Source: an uncultured Bacilli bacterium
GTDB lineage: Bacteria > Bacillota_I > Bacilli_A > RF39 > UBA660
Reading direction: 5' to 3'
Assembly (NCBI GenBank): GCA_947628345.1
Contig: CANQZM010000003.1
Location: forward strand, 1 to 54,271
Length of the DNA stretch: 54,271 bases
How positions within the stretch are numbered: position 1 is the first letter of the stretch; the number at the start of each line of letters is the position of its first letter. Positions 40,465 through 48,206 of the stretch are shown piece by piece. A program made the translations under genes and the position numbers. Under the pieces are notes generated by a model, which saw only the letters and a list, made by a program, of their open reading frames with translations, did no database searches and was not told the DNA's origin.

Positions 40465-41229
40465 ATGGATATATGGTATGATATAACTTTCTTTGTATTT
40501 GGTCTTTATATGGGTTCTTTTTATACTGTTGTAGGGTTGAGATTACCTATAAAGGCTAATTTTATTACTGGTAGATCAGTTTGCGATGAATGTAAACACC
40601 AACTATCATTATTAGATATGATCCCCATAGTTTCCTATTGCTTTTTGAAGGGCAGATGTCGTTATTGTGGCAGCAAAATAGATCATTTTTCTACTTGTAT
40701 TGAATTTTTTACCGGGTTGCTTTTTATGGTATCCTTTTATAGTTTTGGATTCACTTGGAATTTAGTTTTAGCATTAGGTATTGTCTCTTTATTAATCATT
40801 GTAATAGTTAGTGATTTGACTTACTTAATTATTCCAGACGGATTACTAATCTTTTTTAGTATTTACTTCATCATATGTAGAATTTTTATTAGTGGATTAA
40901 TGTCTGCTTTATATCACATTGGTGTAGGAATCTTTTTATTCTTTGTTATGTATGGTATCATGCTCTTGGGTAATAAAGTTTTTAAAAAGGAAAGTATGGG
41001 TGGAGGAGATGTCAAATTGATGTTTTTGTTCGGTTTAGTTTTAGACCCATTATTAGGAACCTTAACAATTTTTTTTGGTAGTTTATTTGCATTACCCATG
41101 GCTATATTTTTGTATTTAAGAGAACAGGAAAAAGTGATTCCATTTGGCCCTTTTTTATTAGTTGCTTTCGCCTTTATCTTTTTTACTAAAATGACTTCAT
41201 TAGATGTAATTAAATTTTTAGGATTTTAA
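40465..41229 (+). CDS. pilD: prepilin peptidase (A24 family)
   Basis: FGLYMGSFYTVVGLRLP, CDECKHQLSLLDMIPIVSYCFLKGRCRYCG, SDLTYLIIPD, GGGDVKLM. Confidence 0.93.
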   Translation: MDIWYDITFFVFGLYMGSFYTVVGLRLPIKANFITGRSVCDECKHQLSLLDMIPIVSYCFLKGRCRYCGSKIDHFSTCIEFFTGLLFMVSFYSFGFTWNLVLALGIVSLLIIVIVSDLTYLIIPDGLLIFFSIYFIICRIFISGLMSALYHIGVGIFLFFVMYGIMLLGNKVFKKESMGGGDVKLMFLFGLVLDPLLGTLTIFFGSLFALPMAIFLYLREQEKVIPFGPFLLVAFAFIFFTKMTSLDVIKFLGF

Positions 41230-41252
41230 CTAAATCCTTTCTTTTTTTTTAT
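41226..41252 (+). terminator. terminator after prepilin peptidase
   Basis: TTTAGGATTT…AAATCCTTTCTTTTTTTT. Confidence 0.65.
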
Positions 41253-41282
41253 TTTTAGTTTATTATATAGTTGGTGGTTAAT

Positions 41283-42584
41283 ATGACTAGTAATATAACA
41301 ATTTTACCTGCAGATACGTATACAGTAATAAATAAAACTATACTTAATAATAATGATCGAAAATTAATTACAATGTTATACCAGCCTATAATAGGGTATA
41401 TGGCTGTATCTTTATATTTTACTTTAATTGATGATTTAGATAAATTAGAAATTTTAAGTGATGATTTGACTCATCATCACTTAATGTCTACCATGCAATT
41501 AAAATTAGAAGATATTGTTGAATCTCGTGAAAAATTAGAAGCTGTTGGACTTTTGAAGACTTTTTATAAAAAAGGGAATATTAATCATTATGTATATTTG
41601 ATATATTCACCAATTTCTGCTCATGAATTTTTTAATCACCCAATCTTAAATATTGTTCTTTATAATAATTTAGGGAAAATAGAATATGATAAATTAATAA
41701 ATTATTATAAAATACCAAGACTTAATTTAAAAGATTATATTGATATTACTTCTTCATTTAATAATGTTTTTACTCCTGTTGCTGGTAAAACTTTAGACAT
41801 AAACGATGATTTAGTTAAGAAAAATAGTAATTTACTTCAGTTAAATAATCTAATAAATTTTGATTTATTAATATCATCTATTCCTAAAGAAATGATAAAC
41901 GAAAAATGCTTTACTGAGGAAACTAAATATTTAATTAATTGTTTGGCATATACTTATAAAATAGATGAATCAGTAATGACTTCACTAGTTAGAGACTCAA
42001 TTAATGAAAAAGGGTTAATTGATAAAACCTATTTAAGAAAGAATTGCCGTAATTATTATCAATTTGAGGAAGGTGGCAAACTTCCAACACTTATTTATAA
42101 TAAGCAACCAGATTATTTGAAAAAACCAGAAGGTGATAATAGTAAATGGGCTAAAATGGTTTATACTTTTGAAAATGTATCACCGTATGATTATTTAAAA
42201 GCAAAATATAAAGGTGCTGAACCTACTAGTAGAGACTTAAAATTAGTTGAAAACTTATTATGTGACCAAAAATTATCACCTGGAGTAGTTAACGTTTTAT
42301 TAGCTTATGTTTTAAAAATTAATAATCAAAAATTAAACAAAAATTATATTGAAACTATAGTTGGACAATGGAAAAGACTAAATATTGAAACAGTTGAAGA
42401 TGCTATGAAAATAACAGAAAAAGAGCATAAAAAATTGAAAAAAATAATTAATAAAGAAGAACCAAAGAAAAAAATTAATAAAGAAGAAACTCTACCTGCA
42501 TGGTTTAATAAAGAACTAGATAGACAAGAACCAACTAAAGAAGAAAAAGATGAACTAAATAAAATATTAGAAGAACTTATATAA
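41283..42584 (+). CDS. dnaB: replication initiation/membrane attachment protein DnaB (Firmicutes type)
   Basis: DnaB N-terminal region plus DnaD-like C-terminal segment (SPGVVNVLLAYVLKINNQKLNKNYIETIVGQWKRLNIETVEDAM). Confidence 0.85.
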   Translation: MTSNITILPADTYTVINKTILNNNDRKLITMLYQPIIGYMAVSLYFTLIDDLDKLEILSDDLTHHHLMSTMQLKLEDIVESREKLEAVGLLKTFYKKGNINHYVYLIYSPISAHEFFNHPILNIVLYNNLGKIEYDKLINYYKIPRLNLKDYIDITSSFNNVFTPVAGKTLDINDDLVKKNSNLLQLNNLINFDLLISSIPKEMINEKCFTEETKYLINCLAYTYKIDESVMTSLVRDSINEKGLIDKTYLRKNCRNYYQFEEGGKLPTLIYNKQPDYLKKPEGDNSKWAKMVYTFENVSPYDYLKAKYKGAEPTSRDLKLVENLLCDQKLSPGVVNVLLAYVLKINNQKLNKNYIETIVGQWKRLNIETVEDAMKITEKEHKKLKKIINKEEPKKKINKEETLPAWFNKELDRQEPTKEEKDELNKILEELI

Positions 42585-42777
42585 ATACATTATGTAAAAA
42601 CTTGTAAAGTAAAATAATTATAATGCATAAATATTTATTGAAATATGGTCAAAATTAATAAATTTTATAATAAAAATGACATGTTTTAATAAATATTTTT
42701 ACTTGCCAATAATAAGTTAATATGATAATATTAGAAAGTAGGTAACCGAAGATAGTAAATAAAGGGTGAAACAATAA

Positions 42778-43278
42778 ATGGATAAATACTATTATAATGA
42801 AGAATTTAATCGGATTATAAAACCGATATTAGATAATAAAGAGTTTATGAAAGTAAAAAGTCAATCTCATCATGGAATTAGTAGATTGGAACATCTTTTA
42901 AGAGTTTCTTATTATTCGTATTTAATTACTAAAAGCTTAGGTCTTAATTTTAATGAAACTACTAGAGCTGCCTTATTACATGATTTTTTCATAAATGAAA
43001 CTAAAAATGAGTCAGCATTTAAAGCTTTGCAAAATCATCCTAAGTATGCGCTTAAAAATGCTCAGAAATATTATAATTTAACAGATAGAGAACAAGATAT
43101 TATTAAAACTCATATGTTTCCAGTAACATTTACACCTCCTAGATATATAGAAAGTTGGATTGTAGATATAGTTGATGATGTTGCTGGAATTTATGAAAAG
43201 TATAAAAGTGGTTGTCATGAAATGAAAACAGCCTTAACATTCTTGTTTATATTCTTTATTAATTTTATTCAAAAATAG
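42778..43278 (+). CDS. HD-domain phosphohydrolase
   Basis: HGISRLEHLLRVSYYSYLITK…AALLHDFF…H…IVDDVAG. Confidence 0.75.
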   Translation: MDKYYYNEEFNRIIKPILDNKEFMKVKSQSHHGISRLEHLLRVSYYSYLITKSLGLNFNETTRAALLHDFFINETKNESAFKALQNHPKYALKNAQKYYNLTDREQDIIKTHMFPVTFTPPRYIESWIVDIVDDVAGIYEKYKSGCHEMKTALTFLFIFFINFIQK

Positions 43279-43377
43279 TTATAATTTAGTAACTATTTTT
43301 GTTTGTTTTATTATTGAAAAATTATCTTATATATATTATAATTTTTATAATATTCCAAATATATTTGAAAATTAGAT

Positions 43378-43454
43378 GTCCTTGTAACTCAGTTGGATAG
43401 AGTATCCCTCTCCTAAAGGGAAAGTCGGCAGTTCGAATCTGCCCAAGGACACCA
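43378..43454 (+). tRNA. tRNA-Arg(CCU), CCA encoded
   Basis: Cloverleaf: GTCCTTG/CAAGGAC acceptor, ACTC/GAGT D-stem, TCCCT-CTCCTAA-AGGGA anticodon arm, GGCAG-TTCGAAT-CTGCC T-arm, ACCA. Confidence 0.95.
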
Positions 43455-43474
43455 GGTTGATAGGAAACTCGGAC
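43451..43474 (+). repeat. R1 repeat copy 1 (overlaps tRNA-Arg CCA end)
   Basis: ACCAGGTTGATAGGAAACTCGGAC. Confidence 0.75.
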
Positions 43475-43547
43475 TTTTAGAGTTCGAGTTTTAAAATGAT
43501 TAAATTTATGATAGAATATTTATTAAATTTAAAATTGATATTTGTCA

Positions 43548-43576
43548 ATTTAGAAAACACACTTGCATATTGACAA
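43548..43576 (+). repeat. R2 repeat copy 1
   Basis: ATTTAGAAAACACACTTGCATATTGACAA. Confidence 0.75.
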
Positions 43577-43602
43577 AGTCAATATACTTATGGGGGGATA
43601 AG

Positions 43603-44391
43603 ATGGATAAAAATATATTATTAATAATCAATCAATTTATTGAAAAAATGGAATATTTACAAAATGAACATGTGCTAGGCATATATTTTTATGGAAGTTA
43701 TTTAACTGGTTATAATAATAAACATTCAGATATTGATTTACATGTTATTTTTGATAACAATGATTTAAAACATTTAATTAGAGGCTCAACGTATATTGAA
43801 GGAATAAGAATTGAATATTTTGAAAAACCTATTGGGGATATATATTTATCTATACAAAATGATTACCAAAATCAAAATAATGCTTTATTGTCAATTATAG
43901 GAACATCAAAAATAATAATTGATAAAAAAGGATTTTTAAAACAGCTGCAAGACTATACAAAGGAAAAGTTTTCTAAACCTTTACCTCTATTAGATCAAGA
44001 AGATGCAAGGGAATATGTGTCAATTATTAATAATAGAATGGAAAAATTAAGAATAGCTGCAGAAGAAAATAGTCCCTATTTTATTCATTTATATCATTTA
44101 ACGTTAGAAAAAATTAGAAAATTTTATCATAGATTAAATGGTTTACCTGAGGTTCAAACTTCAAAGGTTTTTAGAGTATATACTGATGAAAATTATAGAA
44201 AATCATTTTACAAAGATAAAATACCTGAGGATGATTTTATACAAATGTATTTACGATCAATTACTTATATGACTAATGATAAAGATTTATTGTTACAAAA
44301 TGCTGAGAGTTTATTTAATTATTCAAAAAGAAATGTTTTATTAAACGAGAAAGAAGATTATAGAATTCTTATTAAAACCCGTAATAAATAG
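43603..44391 (+). CDS. nucleotidyltransferase-domain protein (Pol-β-like)
   Basis: GIYFYGSYLTGYNNKHSDIDLHVIF (GSxxxGxxxxxSDIDL); GGGGGG ribosome-binding site before ATG 43603. Confidence 0.8.
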   Translation: MDKNILLIINQFIEKMEYLQNEHVLGIYFYGSYLTGYNNKHSDIDLHVIFDNNDLKHLIRGSTYIEGIRIEYFEKPIGDIYLSIQNDYQNQNNALLSIIGTSKIIIDKKGFLKQLQDYTKEKFSKPLPLLDQEDAREYVSIINNRMEKLRIAAEENSPYFIHLYHLTLEKIRKFYHRLNGLPEVQTSKVFRVYTDENYRKSFYKDKIPEDDFIQMYLRSITYMTNDKDLLLQNAESLFNYSKRNVLLNEKEDYRILIKTRNK

Positions 44392-44521
44392 TTGTCGCAC
44401 TTCTTCCCTTAGGGCACCATTGGGAAATCTGTTCGAGCTATTCGAACTTTTGATATAGAATCAATCGAGAGATTGGTTTTTCTTTTGTTAGAAAAAATCA
44501 TAGTCGGAAAGGTTGGTGTCT

Positions 44522-44644
44522 ATGGTAAATATAATCAAAAAAGAAATTGATATGGAAGAATCCTTAAAGAAAAGAATAGATCTGCGCTTAACAGTAAAAA
44601 AAGTGTACTTCAAAAAACACTTGTCAAAAGACAGCCTAATTTAA
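44522..44644 (+). pseudogene. short possibly truncated ORF (MVNIIKKEIDMEESLKKRIDLRLTVKKVYFKKHLSKDSLI)
   Basis: 40 aa ORF in a repeat-rich region; no intact family recognised. Confidence 0.3.
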
Positions 44645-44793
44645 CTATTGCAAATCATATTAAGTATATGTAAATAAATTATGGAAGTGGCATTAAAACT
44701 ATTGCTACTTTTTCTTTGTTTGTTAAAATATATTTAGTGATTGATTCTTACAATGTTGTTTTGAGAAAAGTTGTAAATAACTTTCTCAACTGC

Positions 44794-44816
44794 ACTAGAT
44801 TGATAGGAAACTCGGG
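44794..44816 (+). repeat. R1 repeat copy 2
   Basis: ACTAGATTGATAGGAAACTCGGG. Confidence 0.75.
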
Positions 44817-44843
44817 AAATTTCTGAATATTAAGCAAAACGAC

Positions 44844-44872
44844 TTGTCAAAAAGTCGTTTTTATGATATATT
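44844..44872 (+). promoter_or_regulatory. promoter of candidate antitoxin RNA, TA locus 1
   Basis: TTGTCA, 17 nt spacer, TATATT. Confidence 0.7.
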
Positions 44873-44879
44873 GAATATG

Positions 44880-44986
44880 TCAAGGAAACTTGCATAAAAT
44901 AAAAATGGAACATTCAATATCGCATGTCGAGTGTTGCCATATAGTGGCATCACCTAAATCATTGCTGAGTTAGGTGATTTTCTTTT
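44880..44986 (+). ncRNA. candidate type I antitoxin RNA, locus 1
   Basis: Starts ~7 nt after the -10; CAAG-GAAA-CTTG hairpin, GGAACATTC…GAGTGTTGCC hairpin, ends at terminator shared with the opposing toxin. Confidence 0.65.
44949..44978. terminator. bidirectional terminator shared by toxin mRNA and antisense RNA, locus 1
   Basis: ATCACCTAA…TTAGGTGAT followed by TTTCTTTTT on the + strand. Confidence 0.75.
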
Positions 44987-45069
44987 TATATTAAAACCAT
45001 AAATAGTAATAATACTAATAGGAAGATAAGAATGATTAAAGATAGAATTAAAAAATCCTTCTTGTTCAT
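44986..45069 (-). CDS. candidate type I toxin peptide (MNKKDFLILSLIILIFLLVLLLFMVLI)
   Basis: 27 aa charged N-terminus plus one TM helix; GGGAGGCG ribosome-binding site; not in ORF track. Confidence 0.75.
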   Translation of the reverse strand: MNKKDFLILSLIILIFLLVLLLFMVLI

Positions 45070-45131
45070 TATATCGCCTCCCTTCTTTTATGAAGTTTGG
45101 CAATCACCCAACTATTAAATGTTCCATACAT

Positions 45132-45160
45132 ATTATACCAAACAAATGTTCTTTGTTCAA
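45132..45160 (-). promoter_or_regulatory. toxin promoter, TA locus 1
   Basis: Minus strand TTGAAC, 17 nt spacer, TATAAT. Confidence 0.75.
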
Positions 45161-45184
45161 CACTTTTTCACTAAATTTATGACG

Positions 45185-45213
45185 ATTTAGAAAACACACT
45201 TACATATTGACAA
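45185..45213 (+). repeat. R2 repeat copy 2
   Basis: ATTTAGAAAACACACTTACATATTGACAA, one mismatch from copy 1. Confidence 0.75.
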
Positions 45214-45354
45214 CTAATATGCGGGTGTATGTAATTTTAGTAAACTAATTTGGCAGGAACTACAAAGTTTAGAAATTTAACATTTAAAGGATTTTGTGAT
45301 ATTATATTTCTCAATTTAAGGGGGATATTATAAAAAAAAAAAGAATCTTTGTTA

Positions 45355-45912
45355 ATGCTCGAATATATGATATCAGAAGGATTTAATCCTAATAATTATG
45401 AAAAAATATTAGAATTGTTACAATCTGCACCATTATCATTATCAAAAGATTTAACAAAATATAATCCATATTTATTATCAGATAAAGTAGTTTATTCAGA
45501 GTTAGATGAATATGGCATTGATGGAGCATATGGTTATTTAGAAAATTCAGAAATTGTTGTTCCTAAAACAATTGAAAATGATATGCGATTTTTGTATACT
45601 CCAAACAAAATTCCATATAAAAAGCATAGCTATGGAGCTCCAAACATTAATGAATTCGATGTAGCCGTATTTTGTGAAGATTCATTAGCAGAAAATTTTA
45701 CTAATATTTATAAAACTGTTATTAATAGTTTGAATTTCAATAATGTATATTTTGGATTTATCACAGAAATGTATCCTAAAATAGATCATGGTGATCAAAG
45801 GTTAGTTTATGTTTTCCGTCAGTTAATGAATAAATTTAATAGTGGTTATAAGTTATCATATGAAACAATTAGTGAAGAAAATAAAAAATTATATTTAATT
45901 AAGAAAAAATAG
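45355..45912 (+). CDS. hypothetical protein
   Basis: ORF; Shine-Dalgarno-like AAGGGGG at 45317 is ~30 nt from ATG with an A11 run between, so the start is uncertain. Confidence 0.5.
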   Translation: MLEYMISEGFNPNNYEKILELLQSAPLSLSKDLTKYNPYLLSDKVVYSELDEYGIDGAYGYLENSEIVVPKTIENDMRFLYTPNKIPYKKHSYGAPNINEFDVAVFCEDSLAENFTNIYKTVINSLNFNNVYFGFITEMYPKIDHGDQRLVYVFRQLMNKFNSGYKLSYETISEENKKLYLIKKK

Positions 45913-45960
45913 AGGTGTCAAAGATATAAAAATTGTTTTTAGTCTTTGTCGCCTCTTTTT
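45912..45960 (+). terminator. intrinsic terminator
   Basis: GAGGTGTCAAAGA…TCTTTGTCGCCTCTTTTTT hairpin and T tract. Confidence 0.75.
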
Positions 45961-45961
45961 T

Positions 45962-46252
45962 GATAAAGAAGATATAAAGGAAATTAAGGATTATATTGAA
46001 CAAACTACTGAAACTACAAATGATTTAACTACTATACTTGAAAAATATAAGGAAGATTTAAAAATTCACTCTAACGAAGTAAAAACTTACAACAAAAGAT
46101 TTATAATCATGATGGAAAAATTCTTCTCTACCAATCAATATGATAACTTTATTAATGATTTATACAATGAAAATATATTTGATGATGACGATCTAAAATT
46201 TATTGAAAACATTAAAAAAGCAATGGAAAATATGATGATTTTGAAAAAATGA
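45962..46252 (+). pseudogene. 5'-truncated ORF (DKEDIKEIKDYIEQTTETTNDLTTILEKYKEDL…)
   Basis: 97-codon open frame beginning in the previous terminator with no start codon until late. Confidence 0.5.
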
Positions 46253-46321
46253 TGATTTTGAACGATAATTGTTTGAAACAAAAAAGTATGATAAAATAAT
46301 AGATAGTTAATGGAGGTTTAT

Positions 46322-46924
46322 ATGAGTAATTTAAAAGAAGAATATGATAAAATTATTGAACAAAGAAAAAAAATCCTTGAGGAAATGAAACCACTTGGAG
46401 AAAATGAAATAGTAAAAAGATATATGGAGCTAACAGAACAAAATGAAAGTTTATTTAATCAACAACTTAGTTTATATAAAGAACTAAAAATGGAAAAATA
46501 TGCATCTTGTGATCATATATTGGTATACTCCCAAATAGATTATGATAGATATGAAGGACGTACATATAAAAGTTGTGGATGTATAAAGTGTGGTTTAGAC
46601 AATAGTGTTTTAAATGGAGATAGAGAATGGCTATCTGGTAGTCGACAAATAATGTACGATTACCTTAGAAAAAATAGAATTTATAACAAAGGTATTGCAT
46701 CTGAAGTTTTATGTGACTTAGACTTAGCACAAGCAATATATTCTAAAATCAAACAAGCACATCCTGATATTGATGATGAAACAGCTAGAAAATACTTTGA
46801 AATAGCTTTAGACGACATAAGAAATATTAAAGTAAGTGATGATAGAAAAGCTAGTAGAGCAAAAAGATTATCTTTAAAGGATAATTTCAAAAGATGGAAT
46901 AGCGGCGATGTTTGTAGTAATTAA
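46322..46924 (+). CDS. hypothetical protein with putative zinc-binding Cys/His cluster
   Basis: ORF with GGAGG ribosome-binding site; CDH…CGCIKCG. Confidence 0.6.
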   Translation: MSNLKEEYDKIIEQRKKILEEMKPLGENEIVKRYMELTEQNESLFNQQLSLYKELKMEKYASCDHILVYSQIDYDRYEGRTYKSCGCIKCGLDNSVLNGDREWLSGSRQIMYDYLRKNRIYNKGIASEVLCDLDLAQAIYSKIKQAHPDIDDETARKYFEIALDDIRNIKVSDDRKASRAKRLSLKDNFKRWNSGDVCSN

Positions 46925-47158
46925 AAATGCATGAAAGTAACAGAAAATAATTGCTACTTTTTATTTGATAAAGTTATATTGAAAAATTGATATTAGATAG
47001 TATTAATTCCTAATTTGACGACGAGTTGTAGATAACAATCGCTATCGCACTATTGTAAATCTGTTCGAACTTTTTTGGACTTAATATAAAAAAGATAACC
47101 CCTTAGGTTATTTTAATATGCTTGTCAAAATACCTAGAGGGGTTAATAATTTTGTTAA

Positions 47159-47461
47159 AGACAAAATATACCTAAAGAATACAAAGATTCTATATTACAA
47201 TATTTTGAAACGATATATTTTCCTGAATTTGCAATACCAAGTTTTTTAGTTAATATAAATATGATAGTTGGAATCGAAAATAAAAAAAGGATTACACCAA
47301 TAAATAATATATATTTTTATGAACTTAATGATATCATTTTAAAAAATCAAAGTGATTTTTTGGAATATGAAAAATGGTTATTTGCGAATGGAACAAACAT
47401 ATCAAAGGATTTAGTGTTAAAAAAAAGTAAGAGTTTATTTCCAATAAATAGTAGAAAATGA
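47159..47461 (+). pseudogene. 5'-truncated ORF (RQNIPKEYKDSILQYFETIYFPEFAIPSFLVNINMIVGIENKK…)
   Basis: Open frame extends upstream of ATG 47261 to a TAA with no start codon. Confidence 0.45.
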
Positions 47462-47489
47462 AAAAGTTATAGACATCTACGTCATCAGC

Positions 47490-47512
47490 ACCAGATTGAT
47501 ATCAAACTCGGA
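47490..47512 (+). repeat. R1 repeat copy 3
   Basis: ACCAGATTGATATCAAACTCGGA. Confidence 0.75.
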
Positions 47513-47539
47513 AAATTTGAGTAAAAATAGAGAACGTAC

Positions 47540-47568
47540 TTGATAAAAGCACGTTTTTATGATATATT
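47540..47568 (+). promoter_or_regulatory. promoter of candidate antitoxin RNA, TA locus 2
   Basis: TTGATA, 17 nt spacer, TATATT; paralogous to locus 1. Confidence 0.7.
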
Positions 47569-47574
47569 GAATAT

Positions 47575-47687
47575 GTCAAGGAAACTTGCATAGAATAAAA
47601 AAGGATACATTTGATAGCAAGAATCAGATGTTATCCCTTCTGGATTGCATCTGAAATCAACGACTGTTGAAATCAGATGTTTTTTAT
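47575..47687 (+). ncRNA. candidate type I antitoxin RNA, locus 2
   Basis: GAATATGTCAAGGAAACTTGCATA start shared with locus 1; GGATACATTTGA…TCAGATGTTATCC hairpin; strong terminator. Confidence 0.65.
47648..47686. terminator. shared terminator, TA locus 2
   Basis: CATCTGAAATCAACGACTGTTGAAATCAGATGTTTTTT. Confidence 0.8.
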
Positions 47688-47764
47688 TATTTAAATAGTA
47701 AGGTGATTACTATAAAAAATAATAGCAGAATTATAATAAATAGAGATATTTCTCTTTTTGTCAT
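47687..47764 (-). CDS. candidate type I toxin peptide (MTKREISLFIIILLLFFIVITLLFK)
   Basis: 25 aa single-TM peptide; AAGGTGGTGG ribosome-binding site; not in ORF track; same arrangement as locus 1. Confidence 0.75.
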   Translation of the reverse strand: MTKREISLFIIILLLFFIVITLLFK

Positions 47765-47842
47765 AATTAACCACCACCTTTCTTTTATCTTCTGATAATT
47801 GAAAGGGAAAACACCTGATATATTTCAAATGTATCCGATAGC

Positions 47843-47871
47843 ATTATATCAAACAAACGTTTTTTAAACAA
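47843..47871 (-). promoter_or_regulatory. toxin promoter, TA locus 2
   Basis: Minus strand TTGTTT, 17 nt spacer, TATAAT. Confidence 0.6.
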
Positions 47872-48108
47872 CATTTTTATTCTAAATTATGTTAATTTAG
47901 AATAAACTTATCTATTTCAAATACAACATATTTTTAATTGAAATCTATTAGTGTTTATAAGTATATTATTATGAAGTAATTAAAAATCAATATGTCAAAA
48001 AATCCAGACTATGATGATTTATATGATAAAGTAATAAATTTATTAGATAATAATGGCTTTTTCTTATCTCATGATAAATAAAAATTAAGATATGAAATAA
48101 AAAAGTGA

Positions 48109-48175
48109 ATCCTGCACAATATTGAGGATTCACTAATAAGTTTGCACTTAATCTTGTCTAAGTGTTTTTTATTCT
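48109..48175. terminator. two consecutive terminator-like hairpins
   Basis: AGTGAATCC…GGATTCACT and GCACTT…AAGTGTTTTTT. Confidence 0.6.
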
Positions 48176-48206
48176 AAATTCATAAGTATACTATATCATT
48201 GGGTAA

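Noticed and set aside
42585-42777. dnaI expected downstream of dnaB
   Set aside because: No dnaI-like ORF in this gap; it may be elsewhere in the genome, so absence cannot be claimed from this window.
44397-44460. tRNA-like remnant (…AAATCTGTTCGAGCTATTCGAAC…)
   Set aside because: No acceptor, D or anticodon stem could be drawn; kept only as part of the R3 repeat family.
47992-48081. Small ORF MSKNPDYDDLYDKVINLLDNNGFFLSHDK
   Set aside because: No clear ribosome-binding site and no recognisable family; could be a fragment.
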